Shown piece by piece: positions 33,464 through 42,051 of a DNA stretch of 50,948 nucleotides (position 1 is its first letter; each line of letters opens with the position of its first letter). The notes below the pieces were generated by a model. It was not told the DNA's origin. It did not search any database and worked only from the letters and a program-made list of their open reading frames with translations. Made by a program: the position numbers and the translations under genes. The DNA comes from DATGFK01 sp040007395 (lineage in GTDB: Bacteria > Chloroflexota > Anaerolineae > Aggregatilineales > UBA2796), in assembly GCA_040007395.1 (NCBI GenBank), contig JBDTVG010000199.1, forward strand, positions 1 to 50,948. Reading direction: 5' to 3'.

Positions 33464-35340
33464 AATACCGCCTTTCCCGCGCCTGCCGATGGTTTAAGAT
33501 CGCGCCGTAGGTTTGGAGTTGTTGCCGTCGCTTGCAGAGCGATCTGCGCTTTATGTTGATCTTCCAATTGGACGCGGTACATCTGGTAATAGAGTCGGCC
33601 CTGTTTGAGTAATTCCTCGTGCGTGCCGCGTTCCGCGATCTGCCCATGATCGATCACGAGATTCAGATCGGCGTGCAGCACTGAGGTCAGACGCTGCGCG
33701 ATGATAAACGTTACGCAATCGTGCATCAGTTCCGATAGCGCGTGCTGAATATTGCTCTCGGTGCGAGTATCGACACTGCTGGTCGCATCGTCCAGAATCA
33801 GGATGCGCGGACGCATACAAATCGCTCGTGCAATCGCCACCCGCTGACGCTGCCCGCCGCTGAGCGTCACGCCGCGTTCGCCAATCAGCGTATCGTAGCC
33901 ATCGGGCATCTCGGAGATAAAGCGCTGGGCATCTGCTGCCGTTGCCGCCGCGATAATTTCATCTTCTGTCGCATCAGGTCGCCCATAGGCAATGTTTTCG
34001 CGCACCGTCGCGGTAAAGAGCAGCGTCTCCTGCAACACGATCCCGATCTGGCTGCGGAGGCTGCGTAACTCGACATCGCGCACATCGTAGCCATCAATCG
34101 TTACGCGCCCGCCCGTCACATCGTAGAAGCGCGGGATCATGTTGACGATGCTGGTCTTGCCGCCGCCTGTTGTGCCCACTAACCCGATCACTTGACCGGG
34201 GTGTGCCTCGAAGGTGATATGCTGCAAGCGTTCTGGGTTATGCTCGCCGTAGTGCAGCGAGACATCCTCGAAGCGGACATGACCCTCGATACGCGGCATG
34301 ACTATCGCATTTGGCTTACTGCCAATGACGACTGGCTCATCCATAATCTCAAAGACACGGCGAGCGCTGGTGCTGGCTCCACTGAACTGCTGGACAAAGA
34401 AGCCAAGGCGCTGGACAGGCAGTGCCAGCAGCAGAATATAGCCGTTCAGTGCGACAATTGTGCCGATGGACAGTTCGCCACGAGCGACCAATGGCGCACC
34501 CTGCCACAGCATCAGGGCGGTACAGCACGCGATCTCAAACGCCATCAGCGGAAAGTAGGTGCTCCACGTCTCAGTAAAACTGATCTGCGCTTTGAAAAGG
34601 TTCTGATTAATGTCTGCCCAGCGATCCGCTTCGGCTTCCTCGCGGTTGTAGGAGCGTACTACCTGAATACCGACGACGTTTTCTTCGAGCAAATTGCTCA
34701 GACCGCCCATATACTCCATGATGGCTTTCCAGCGCGGTACTTGCAGCGTTCCCATATAGAGTGCCGTTAGCATAATCAGCGGCACAGGCAGCAGCGCGAT
34801 TAGCGACAAACGCGCACTGAGGCTGATCATGGCGATGGATACACCGATAATCAGCAAGATCACGTTAATGCCATCGAACAACGCCTGTGCAATAAAGGTT
34901 CGTACTGCATCGACATCGGTGATGGCACGGGTGATGATCTGTCCCATCTGCGAGTGATCGTGGTAGGCAAACGGCAGGTGCATGACTTTGTTGTAGAAGT
35001 CGTTTCGCATGTCGTAGCTTACATATTGGCTCAGGCGTTCCCCGAAGAACCGCTGTCCAAAGGCCACGATAGCTCGCAGGATGCTCAAGGTAAGCAGCAG
35101 TCCGGCAGCAGCAAAGATCAACTGAGGCTGTGGACGGGTCATCTGTAAGCCTTCGTCCAGAAAACGCGGTAGAAGGATGGCGCGTGCGAAGGGCTGCGGC
35201 AGACCCCGGTCAACCACTTCACGCAAAATCTGAGGCACGAATAAGGAGAGTGTCGTTGCCGCCAACAGGCTCAAGAAAGCCAATAGGGTTAACGCCCAAT
35301 AGCGCCGCATATAGGCGATGGCTCGCAAAACCGAGGACAT
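33460..35340 (-). CDS. ABC exporter half-transporter with degenerate ATPase site
   Basis: 626 aa from the ATG at 35340, which has AAAGGG 8 nt upstream; the frame is open to 35397 but that ATG lacks a ribosome site. Six membrane helices then an ATPase with Walker A GTTGGGKT and canonical LSGGQRQRVAIARAI. The Walker B ends in aspartate (ILILDDATSSVD) where the catalytic base should be glutamate, and the switch position is glutamine (FIIAQRLTS). So its own ATP site is degenerate while its signature motif completes the partner's active site. A 4-nt overlap with the partner gene supports a 1:1 heterodimer. Confidence 0.93.
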   Translation of the reverse strand: MSSVLRAIAYMRRYWALTLLAFLSLLAATTLSLFVPQILREVVDRGLPQPFARAILLPRFLDEGLQMTRPQPQLIFAAAGLLLTLSILRAIVAFGQRFFGERLSQYVSYDMRNDFYNKVMHLPFAYHDHSQMGQIITRAITDVDAVRTFIAQALFDGINVILLIIGVSIAMISLSARLSLIALLPVPLIMLTALYMGTLQVPRWKAIMEYMGGLSNLLEENVVGIQVVRSYNREEAEADRWADINQNLFKAQISFTETWSTYFPLMAFEIACCTALMLWQGAPLVARGELSIGTIVALNGYILLLALPVQRLGFFVQQFSGASTSARRVFEIMDEPVVIGSKPNAIVMPRIEGHVRFEDVSLHYGEHNPERLQHITFEAHPGQVIGLVGTTGGGKTSIVNMIPRFYDVTGGRVTIDGYDVRDVELRSLRSQIGIVLQETLLFTATVRENIAYGRPDATEDEIIAAATAADAQRFISEMPDGYDTLIGERGVTLSGGQRQRVAIARAICMRPRILILDDATSSVDTRTESNIQHALSELMHDCVTFIIAQRLTSVLHADLNLVIDHGQIAERGTHEELLKQGRLYYQMYRVQLEDQHKAQIALQATATTPNLRRDLKPSAGAGKAVL

Positions 35341-35610
35341 GCGCTTGGCCCTTTCGTATTCGCCCGCCCACTGGTGCATGGCAAGCCCGAATAACAAGGC
35401 GGTTTATTGTCGCACAATGACTCCGCTTCTACAAGGCTATTGAACGAATATTTTCAGACAACTCTGTAATATGAAACGACAACTGTCTGCCTCACAATGA
35501 GGGTATCTTATGGGATAATGAAGTAGGTGTGTTCCCTCGTTATCTGAGCGCCGCGTAGAGGGCAGACACCATCGTAACTTACGCTTCACGAATTTTGCGG
35601 AGAGATAGTC

Positions 35611-38193
35611 ATGGTCGTTTATCGTCGTTTTCGTAAGCTGTCAACGCTACTTCCTCTATTATCGCTTGCACTATCTCTACTGACCGTCTCCACGCCACAA
35701 TCGGCAGTACAGGCGGCTGAACACGCCACTCGGAACACTATACCCATCACATTGTATCCAGTGGTGGAGTCTACTCTGCGTAGGGATCATACTTCCATAT
35801 ATATCGTGGCGGGGCAAGACCACCCATCTCAGGCCATTAACGCTACTCCTTTCGTGCCGCAAACTGAGCTAATCGCCAACGATGGAACAGCCAATGACTA
35901 TTTCAGTGACGCAGTGGCAGTAAGTGGGAATACGGTTATTGTTGGTGCACCAGCAACGATCAATTATATTGGGGCAGCTTATGTATTCGTGATGACTGGT
36001 GGCACATGGGTTTTCCAAGCGAAGTTGACCGCTAGCGATGGCGTTGCATCTGATCTTTTCGGTGGCGCAGTTGGATTAAGTGGCGATACTGCTATTGTAG
36101 GAGCAAGCCGAAATTCAAACCAAATTGGGGCAGCCTATATCTTTGTACGAAGTGGCACCACATGGACTCCGCAGCAAAAACTCACCGCGAATGATGGACT
36201 GCCCAAAGATGCCTTCGGGACTTCCGTATCGATAGATACTGATACGGCTATTATTGGTGCGCCCAACACCCCCGGCCATTCCGCTATCCGAAAAGCCTAT
36301 GCTTTTGTGCGCAGTGGCTCGGCATGGACTCAACAGCAAGAACTCCTCGCTGGAGATGACCTGCCTACCGACTCTTTTGGAATCCGTGTAGCAGTAAGTG
36401 GTGATCTCGCGCTGATTGGAGCCGAAGGTCAAAATAGTAATGCGGGTTCAGCGTATGTGTTTGCGCGGAGTAACACAACTTGGACTCTACAGCAAAAGCT
36501 CACTGCTAGTGATGGCGCTAGTGGGGATTTTTTTGGCTGCTCAGTCGCGATTGATGGCACAAGCGCTGTAATCGGGGCTGTCGGCAAAAGCACCAGTACG
36601 GGCGCCGCCTATGTCTTTACTACTAATGGCATCACTTGGAGTCAGCAACAAAAGCTTAGTGCTAACGATGGCGCTAGTGGAGACTATTTTGGTGAGGGAG
36701 TCGCTTTAAGTGGAAATGCTATTATAGTTGGCAATTATGGCGGAAGCGCACCTTATGTATTTACCTATAACGGTGTGCTCTGGACCCAGCAGCAAAAGCT
36801 CATTGCCAATAATGACACTGATGCCGATTATTTTGGTCAGTCTGTCGCAATTGATGGCGCTATCGTTGTAACTGGGTTTTTGGATAATAACACAAGGGCG
36901 GCCTACGTTTTCAATAGTAATTTGCCAGTTATCACAAGCATAGATCATACTATGTTCACCGCTGGCAGTACTAACACCTTTACCGTTACTGCGACTGGGT
37001 CGCCCACACCAATTTTCAGTGCGACAGGTCTACCTGCTTGGGCAACCTTGAACCCAACGACAGGCGTACTCAACGGCACACCGCCAAATACTATTGGTTC
37101 ACCATTTGCCATCACCATCACAGCGACAAACGGGGTTGCGCCCGACGCAACGCAGAACTTCACGCTAACCGTCAATCAAGCCCCGACCATCACTAGCACC
37201 GGTCACGCCAGCTTCACAGTGGACAGCGCTGGTACGTTTAACGTTACTGCAACGGGCAATCCCGCACCGACCTTTAGTGCAACCGGACTACCTGCATGGG
37301 CAACATTGAACACGACCACAGGTGTTCTTAGCGGGAAGCCGCTGAACAGCCTTGGGTCGCCGTTCGCGGTCACGCTTACCGCTGCGAATGGCGTGCTGCC
37401 CAACGCCACGCAAAACTTTACTCTGACGGTTGGTGCGGAGCCACTTGATACGGTTGGCGTATTCCGACCCTCGACGGCAACGTTCTATTTGCGGAATGCC
37501 AACACCACGGGCGCTGCCAACATCATCACTGCCTTCGGCACCTCGACAGATCTGCCAGTCACAGGCGACTGGAACGGCGACGGCATTGACACAGTCGGCT
37601 TTTATCGTAGCAGCACGGGTCAGTTCTTCCTACGCGACTCGAACGCGGCTGGCGCACCAACCGTCTACAACTTCGTCCTCGGCGCACCGGGCGATCTGCC
37701 GATGGCGGGCGATTGGAACAGCAATGGCAAGGATGGAGTCGGCGTGTTCCGTCCCTCGAATGGGCTGATCTATCTCAAGAATAACTTGACCACTGGCTTT
37801 GCCGATTTCCAGATGGTGCTCGGTGTTCCGGGCGATGTGCCTGTCGCGGGCGATTGGAATGGTGATGGCAAGGACAGTCCCGGTGTCTATCGGCCTTCAC
37901 TGACCAAGTTCTTCCTGAGCAACCAAGTGTGCAATTGCAGCGTCTTTGCTGACTACAGCGCGGCGTTAGGTATCGCTGGCGATAGTCCGTTTGCGGGCGA
38001 CTGGAACGGCAACGGGATCACCGGGATCGGTGTATTCCGCCCCTCAAACGGGCTGATCTATCTCAAGAATATGCCGAGCAGCGGCTTCGCTGACTTGAGC
38101 CTTGTCTATGGGATTGCCAACGACAAGCCAGTGGCGGGGCATTGGGCGGCAACCGCGCCGACTCCGATTATCGCGCCAACCTTTGTCCCGTGA
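35611..38193 (+). CDS. Large secreted protein: FG-GAP-like propeller, Ig-like domains, second repeat region
   Basis: 860 aa. Signal peptide at the N-terminus (RKLSTLLPLLSLALSLLTVS, cleavage near AVQAAEH). Residues about 80-440 contain seven repeats of roughly 50 aa with the pattern LTASDGxxxDxFG...VAISG...IVGA...GAAYVF...W, matching a seven-bladed FG-GAP-like propeller. Two putative Ig (He_PIG-type) domains follow (FSATGLPAWATLNPTTGVLN twice in variant form). The C-terminus has five repeats of about 48 aa with DTVGVFRPS...YLRN...DLPVTGDWNGDG, likely calcium-binding. Probably a cell-surface or matrix protein. A GGAGAG ribosome site precedes the ATG. No sorting signal seen. Confidence 0.88.
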   Translation: MVVYRRFRKLSTLLPLLSLALSLLTVSTPQSAVQAAEHATRNTIPITLYPVVESTLRRDHTSIYIVAGQDHPSQAINATPFVPQTELIANDGTANDYFSDAVAVSGNTVIVGAPATINYIGAAYVFVMTGGTWVFQAKLTASDGVASDLFGGAVGLSGDTAIVGASRNSNQIGAAYIFVRSGTTWTPQQKLTANDGLPKDAFGTSVSIDTDTAIIGAPNTPGHSAIRKAYAFVRSGSAWTQQQELLAGDDLPTDSFGIRVAVSGDLALIGAEGQNSNAGSAYVFARSNTTWTLQQKLTASDGASGDFFGCSVAIDGTSAVIGAVGKSTSTGAAYVFTTNGITWSQQQKLSANDGASGDYFGEGVALSGNAIIVGNYGGSAPYVFTYNGVLWTQQQKLIANNDTDADYFGQSVAIDGAIVVTGFLDNNTRAAYVFNSNLPVITSIDHTMFTAGSTNTFTVTATGSPTPIFSATGLPAWATLNPTTGVLNGTPPNTIGSPFAITITATNGVAPDATQNFTLTVNQAPTITSTGHASFTVDSAGTFNVTATGNPAPTFSATGLPAWATLNTTTGVLSGKPLNSLGSPFAVTLTAANGVLPNATQNFTLTVGAEPLDTVGVFRPSTATFYLRNANTTGAANIITAFGTSTDLPVTGDWNGDGIDTVGFYRSSTGQFFLRDSNAAGAPTVYNFVLGAPGDLPMAGDWNSNGKDGVGVFRPSNGLIYLKNNLTTGFADFQMVLGVPGDVPVAGDWNGDGKDSPGVYRPSLTKFFLSNQVCNCSVFADYSAALGIAGDSPFAGDWNGNGITGIGVFRPSNGLIYLKNMPSSGFADLSLVYGIANDKPVAGHWAATAPTPIIAPTFVP

Positions 38194-38199
38194 TAGAAC

Positions 38200-38230
38200 T
38201 TGCAACGCATCCCTGCCCAAAACGTATTAT
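38200..38230 (+). promoter_or_regulatory. Possible promoter of the small ORF
   Basis: -35 TTGCAA (38200-38205), 19-nt spacer, -10 TATTAT (38225-38230). The spacer is longer than ideal. It lies after the large secreted protein gene and about 60 nt before the 33-codon ORF. Confidence 0.35.
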
Positions 38231-38290
38231 AGTCAAGCGGAGCGCATCATCGGACGCTAAACAGATAAAAATAGTGCCGGGAGCATGGTT

Positions 38291-38392
38291 ATGGGATGGT
38301 TAATCGGGACGTTTTTTCGGATTCTGGTGGAGTCAGTGATTATTCGGCTGGTTCAGTCACTCATTACGTGGGCTAGCCGTAAGCGCATCTAA
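38291..38392 (+). CDS. Possible 33-aa membrane peptide
   Basis: Short ORF MGWLIGTFFRILVESVIIRL followed by VQSLITWASRKRI. ATG 38291 has GGGAG (38279-38283) 7 nt upstream; an ATG two codons earlier (38285) is too close to it. The peptide is a hydrophobic to amphipathic helix with three basic residues at the C-terminus. A candidate promoter is upstream and the next gene is convergent, so the 0.26-kb gap between 38193 and 38459 would otherwise be unexplained. No known family; could be chance. Confidence 0.4.
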   Translation: MGWLIGTFFRILVESVIIRLVQSLITWASRKRI

Positions 38393-38458
38393 GATCCGAT
38401 CAAGTGCCAGAGTCATGTTTAATCGACTCTGGCCTTGTTCATTGGGTGATGATTACCC

Positions 38459-39511
38459 TTAACCCGGCAGACAGCAGTCTATCGGGCAGAGATCATGGTT
38501 GGGGCCGCGTGTCCCCAAAGAGAGTCGTACCGGATTTTCCGACATGCGCTCGACCATCAGATCACGGATCATGCTTACAAAAGTCGGGTGCGTTCCGGCA
38601 GTCGCCGCCCGCACGAAATTGAGGTCGATCTCGCTGGCGAGTTGTTTCGCTTCCGTATCCAGATCGTACAATATCTCCAAATGGTCAGAGATAAAGCCAA
38701 TAGGCATCACGATTACATCCTGAGCGCCGTTTGTTTTTAGCTGCCGCAAGTGATCGCAGATGTCGGGTTCCAGCCACGGTTGGCGGGGCGATCCACTGCG
38801 GCTCTGGTAGACAAGCTGCCAATGATCGCGTTGTATGGCGGGTTGCATACTTTCGGTAACGAGTTGGCAAGTTTCCAAAAGCTGCGTCTCATAATCGCTA
38901 TGTTGAGCCATCGCCAGCGGGATGCTGTGCGCCGTAAAGGCGATCTGGGTCGCTGCTTGTCGTTCGGCTGGAATTTGAGATAGCGCCGTTTGCAAGTTTT
39001 CGACGTTGACCTGAATAAAGGCCGGGTGATTGTAGAACATACGGATCTTGTCTACGCGGGGCGCATCCGGGCCGACTTCGGCGCGGGCGCGGATAATATC
39101 CTCGCGATACTGCCGACAGCCAGAATAGGAACTATAGGCGCTGGTGAAGAAAGCCAGCGCGTTTTTCACGCCGTCATTTGCCATCTGGCGCAGCGTATCC
39201 GCCAACAACGGAGTCCAGTTGCGATTGCCCCAGTAGATCGGCAGATGTGGGCCATGTGCTTCAAGTTCGGCGGTAAGCGCCGCAATCAGGGCACGATTCT
39301 GTCCATTGATCGGGCTGACCCCGCCAAATAACTCGTAGTGGTGAGCAACTTGCAGCATCCGTTCATGGGGAACATTTCTGCCGCGCAGCACATTTTCCAG
39401 AAACGGCATGACATCCGCCATGCCTTCTGGCCCACCAAACGAAACGATCAGCAGCGCATCATAGGCTTGCGCCGCTTCCTGAAATTTACCCGTTTCTAAC
39501 GGCGATTCCAT
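38459..39511 (-). CDS. hemH: Ferrochelatase (coproporphyrin ferrochelatase)
   Basis: 350 aa. Inserts Fe2+ into coproporphyrin III (the likely substrate, given a ChdC gene in the same cluster). Family motifs: ALLIVSFGGPEGMADVMPFL, YWGNRNWTPLLADTL, LAFFTSAYSSYSGCRQYRED and the active-site histidine in QIAFTAHSIPLAM. Later QSRSGSPRQPWLEPDI and VIVMPIGFISDHLEILYDLD are typical. A Cys in YSGCRQ and a C-terminal LCPIDCC cluster recall ferrochelatases that bind a [2Fe-2S] centre. Last heme gene of the minus-strand cluster, separated from hemL by an aldo/keto reductase gene. Confidence 0.95.
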   Translation of the reverse strand: MESPLETGKFQEAAQAYDALLIVSFGGPEGMADVMPFLENVLRGRNVPHERMLQVAHHYELFGGVSPINGQNRALIAALTAELEAHGPHLPIYWGNRNWTPLLADTLRQMANDGVKNALAFFTSAYSSYSGCRQYREDIIRARAEVGPDAPRVDKIRMFYNHPAFIQVNVENLQTALSQIPAERQAATQIAFTAHSIPLAMAQHSDYETQLLETCQLVTESMQPAIQRDHWQLVYQSRSGSPRQPWLEPDICDHLRQLKTNGAQDVIVMPIGFISDHLEILYDLDTEAKQLASEIDLNFVRAATAGTHPTFVSMIRDLMVERMSENPVRLSLGTRGPNHDLCPIDCCLPG

Positions 39512-39592
39512 GATGTTGTCTGTATCCTGCTATCTTGTAGTCAACGATTTTCTTCCCTCGCTTTTGCAAGGGAAGTTAAGTGAGCGCAACTT

Positions 39593-40564
39593 TCAATCTG
39601 ACCACGGCGCAGGCTCACGCACCCAGCGATATTTGCGCAGTTGTTCGAGCAAGGCTGGATCGAGTTTTACGCCGTCGCTAGTTTTGATATTTTCTTCGAG
39701 ATTTTTGATCTTACGCATTCCGGGAATGATATTGCTGACCGTCGGGTTTGCCAGAATGAAGCGCAGCGCTAGTTCCGCCATACTCATCTCCGCTGGAACT
39801 AGCGGGCGCAGCGCCGCGACACGCTCCAGAGTCGCATTGAGATTTTCTGCGACAAAGTAATGATTGCGCCAATCGCCTTCAGGCCAGTGTGAGTCTTTCG
39901 TTAGGCTGTCGGTCAGGCTGCCTTCGTCAAACGGTACACGGGCGATCACACCGATGTTCAATTCCTGACACGCCGGGAATAAATGATCTTCGGGATTCTG
40001 ATCGAAGATATTGTAGATCACCTGCACGGCATCAATGTGACCCGAATGCAGCACTTGGATCACGTTATCGGGCTGCCAACGGTTAACGCTGATGCCAAAC
40101 GCCCGGATCTTGCCCTGCTGCTTGAGATCCTCAACGGCTTTTTGCCAGCCCTCGGCGCTCGTCCATGTGTCGTCCCAGACGTGTAGCTGCATCAGATCGA
40201 CATGATCTAACCCAAGATTCTTGAGACTGCGCTCTGTATAGTCGATTATGTGGTCATAGGGAAAAATATCATCGGCCTTATTCAGCGATCTGCCGGGCCA
40301 CTTGAAGTTCATGGGCGGGATCTTGCTAGCGGTATACAGCGTTGTACCGGGCAAGTCGCGGACTAGTTGACCGAGCAAGCCTTCGCTGTGGCCTTCGCCG
40401 TAAGCCCATGCCGTATCGAAGAAGTTGCAGCCAAGCTCAACGGCGCGGTGCAGCGATTGCATGGACTCGGCATCGTCGGAGCCTGTCCAGCCGCCCATAC
40501 CCCACATGCCATAGCTGACTTCACTAACCATCCACCCTGTGCGTCCTAGTGGGCGATATTCCAT
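39593..40564 (-). CDS. Aldo/keto reductase
   Basis: 323 aa. TIM-barrel NADPH-dependent oxidoreductase. Catalytic tetrad visible: D and Y in NFFDTAWAYGEGHSEGLLG, K in LYTASKIPP, H in VDLMQLHVWDD. C-terminal cofactor motif in NPTVSNIIPGMRKIKNLEEN. The opening MEYRPLGRTGWMVSEVSYGM is standard for this family. Sits between hemL and hemH on the same strand. A heme-related substrate is possible but only suggested by location; a general carbonyl reductase is as likely. Confidence 0.93.
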   Translation of the reverse strand: MEYRPLGRTGWMVSEVSYGMWGMGGWTGSDDAESMQSLHRAVELGCNFFDTAWAYGEGHSEGLLGQLVRDLPGTTLYTASKIPPMNFKWPGRSLNKADDIFPYDHIIDYTERSLKNLGLDHVDLMQLHVWDDTWTSAEGWQKAVEDLKQQGKIRAFGISVNRWQPDNVIQVLHSGHIDAVQVIYNIFDQNPEDHLFPACQELNIGVIARVPFDEGSLTDSLTKDSHWPEGDWRNHYFVAENLNATLERVAALRPLVPAEMSMAELALRFILANPTVSNIIPGMRKIKNLEENIKTSDGVKLDPALLEQLRKYRWVREPAPWSD

Positions 40565-40642
40565 GTTGGTACATTCTCCTGTAATGGTGTAAAAGGAAAT
40601 TTTAACTCACCTTACGCAGCAAGGTGTTATTAATGTAGCATT

Positions 40643-40736
40643 GCCCTCAACCCCAGCCCCTCTCCCGCAGGGCGAGGGGAGAAAACAATTTGTTTGGAAG
40701 TCCCTCTTCTTTGGGAGAGGGATGTAGGGTGAGGGC
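40643..40736. repeat. Dispersed inverted-repeat element, copy 3
   Basis: 94 bp. Left end GCCCTCAACCCCAGCCCCTC, right end GGGAGAGGGATGTAGGGTGA then GGGC. Lies between the hemL stop and the aldo/keto reductase start, on a stretch that would be transcribed as an operon leader. Internal arms CTCTCCCGCAGGGCGAGGGG give extra stems. Confidence 0.85.
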
Positions 40737-40752
40737 TACGTAACGTGAAATT

Positions 40753-42051
40753 TTAAGACGATAGCCCGCGCAGTGCCGACTCGAAAGCCGACAGCGTTTG
40801 CCCAATGATAGCAGGGCTATGCGCCGCTGAGACAAATCCCGCCTCGAACTGCGAAGGCGCTAGATAAATCCCTTTTTCCAGCAGGGCGTGGAAGCAGCGG
40901 GCATAGCGGGCGGTATCGCTGGTTTTGGCGGAGTCGTAGTCCACCACCTTTTGATCGGTGAAATAGAAGCCGAACATCGTTCCAGCGCTTGCAGCCTGCA
41001 CCGGGATATTTGCTTCTCCGGCGATCTTGCATATCCCTGCCACCAGATCAGTCGTTGCGTCTTCCGTCTTCTCGAAGACTCCCGGCTGCGACCACTCGCG
41101 CAGCGCGGCAAGCCCCGCCGCCATCGCCAATGGATTGCCGGATAGTGTCCCGGCCTGATACATCGGGCCAGACGGCGCAACCATTGCCATGATGTCAGCG
41201 CGTCCACCATACACACCGACTGGCAGACCGCCGCCGATCACCTTGCCGAGTGTGGTCAGGTCGGGCAGGATGTTGTAACGTGCCTGTGCGCCGCCGAGTG
41301 CCACCCGGAATCCGGTCATGACTTCATCGAAGATCAGCAAAGTGCTATGCTGGCGGGTGATCTCGCGCAAGCCTTCCAGATAACCGGGCTGTGGCAGCAC
41401 AAAGCCCATATTGCCGACAACGGGTTCCAGAATAATCGCGGCGATCTGATCGGGGAACTGCGCGAATAGTGCTTCGACGGCGGCGAGATCGTTGAAGGGC
41501 AGCGTCAATGTATCCTGTGTTGCGCCTTGCGGCACACCGGGGCTATCCGGCAAGCCGAGAGTCGCCACGCCCGATCCAGCTTGAACCAGCAGCATATCAC
41601 TGTGACCGTGATAGTGTCCGGCGAACTTGAGGATCTTCGAGCGCTGGGTGTAAGCCCGTGCCAAACGCAGCGCACTCATGGTCGCTTCGGTGCCGCTGTT
41701 GACAAAGCGCACCATTTCAAGCGAGGGGATTAGGCTGATAATCAGTTCGGCAAGCTGCGTCTCTAAGCCAGTAGGTGCGCCAAAACTTGTGCCGTGTCCG
41801 GCCTGTTCGCGGATCGCCTCGACGACGACTTTGGGGGCGTGGCCTAGCACCATTGGCCCCCAACTTAATACATAGTCGATATAGCGATTGCCGTCCACAT
41901 CCCAGATATATGGCCCCTCGGCGCGATCAATGAACAGCGGATCGCCGCCCACGCCGCGAAAAGCCCGCACTGGCGAGTTCACGCCGCCGGGGATCACCTT
42001 TTGGGCGGCGGCAAATAATTCTTTCGAGCGATTATGATTTAAGGGAGTCAC
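40753..42051 (-). CDS. hemL: Glutamate-1-semialdehyde 2,1-aminomutase
   Basis: 432 aa from GTG 42051. PLP enzyme that makes 5-aminolevulinate from glutamate-1-semialdehyde. Motifs: AAQKVIPGGVNSPVRAF at the N-terminus, EMVRFVNSGTEATMSALRLA, AIILEPVVGNMGFVLP, LLIFDEVMTGFRVALGG, PLP lysine in LTTLGKVIGGGLPVGVYGG, and GTLSGNPLAMAAGLAAL. The frame extends upstream into hemY, but that part is not hemL-like; the GTG overlaps the hemY stop by 4 nt (GTGA), so translation is coupled. Immediately upstream gene is hemY. Confidence 0.95.
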   Translation of the reverse strand: MTPLNHNRSKELFAAAQKVIPGGVNSPVRAFRGVGGDPLFIDRAEGPYIWDVDGNRYIDYVLSWGPMVLGHAPKVVVEAIREQAGHGTSFGAPTGLETQLAELIISLIPSLEMVRFVNSGTEATMSALRLARAYTQRSKILKFAGHYHGHSDMLLVQAGSGVATLGLPDSPGVPQGATQDTLTLPFNDLAAVEALFAQFPDQIAAIILEPVVGNMGFVLPQPGYLEGLREITRQHSTLLIFDEVMTGFRVALGGAQARYNILPDLTTLGKVIGGGLPVGVYGGRADIMAMVAPSGPMYQAGTLSGNPLAMAAGLAALREWSQPGVFEKTEDATTDLVAGICKIAGEANIPVQAASAGTMFGFYFTDQKVVDYDSAKTSDTARYARCFHALLEKGIYLAPSQFEAGFVSAAHSPAIIGQTLSAFESALRGLSS

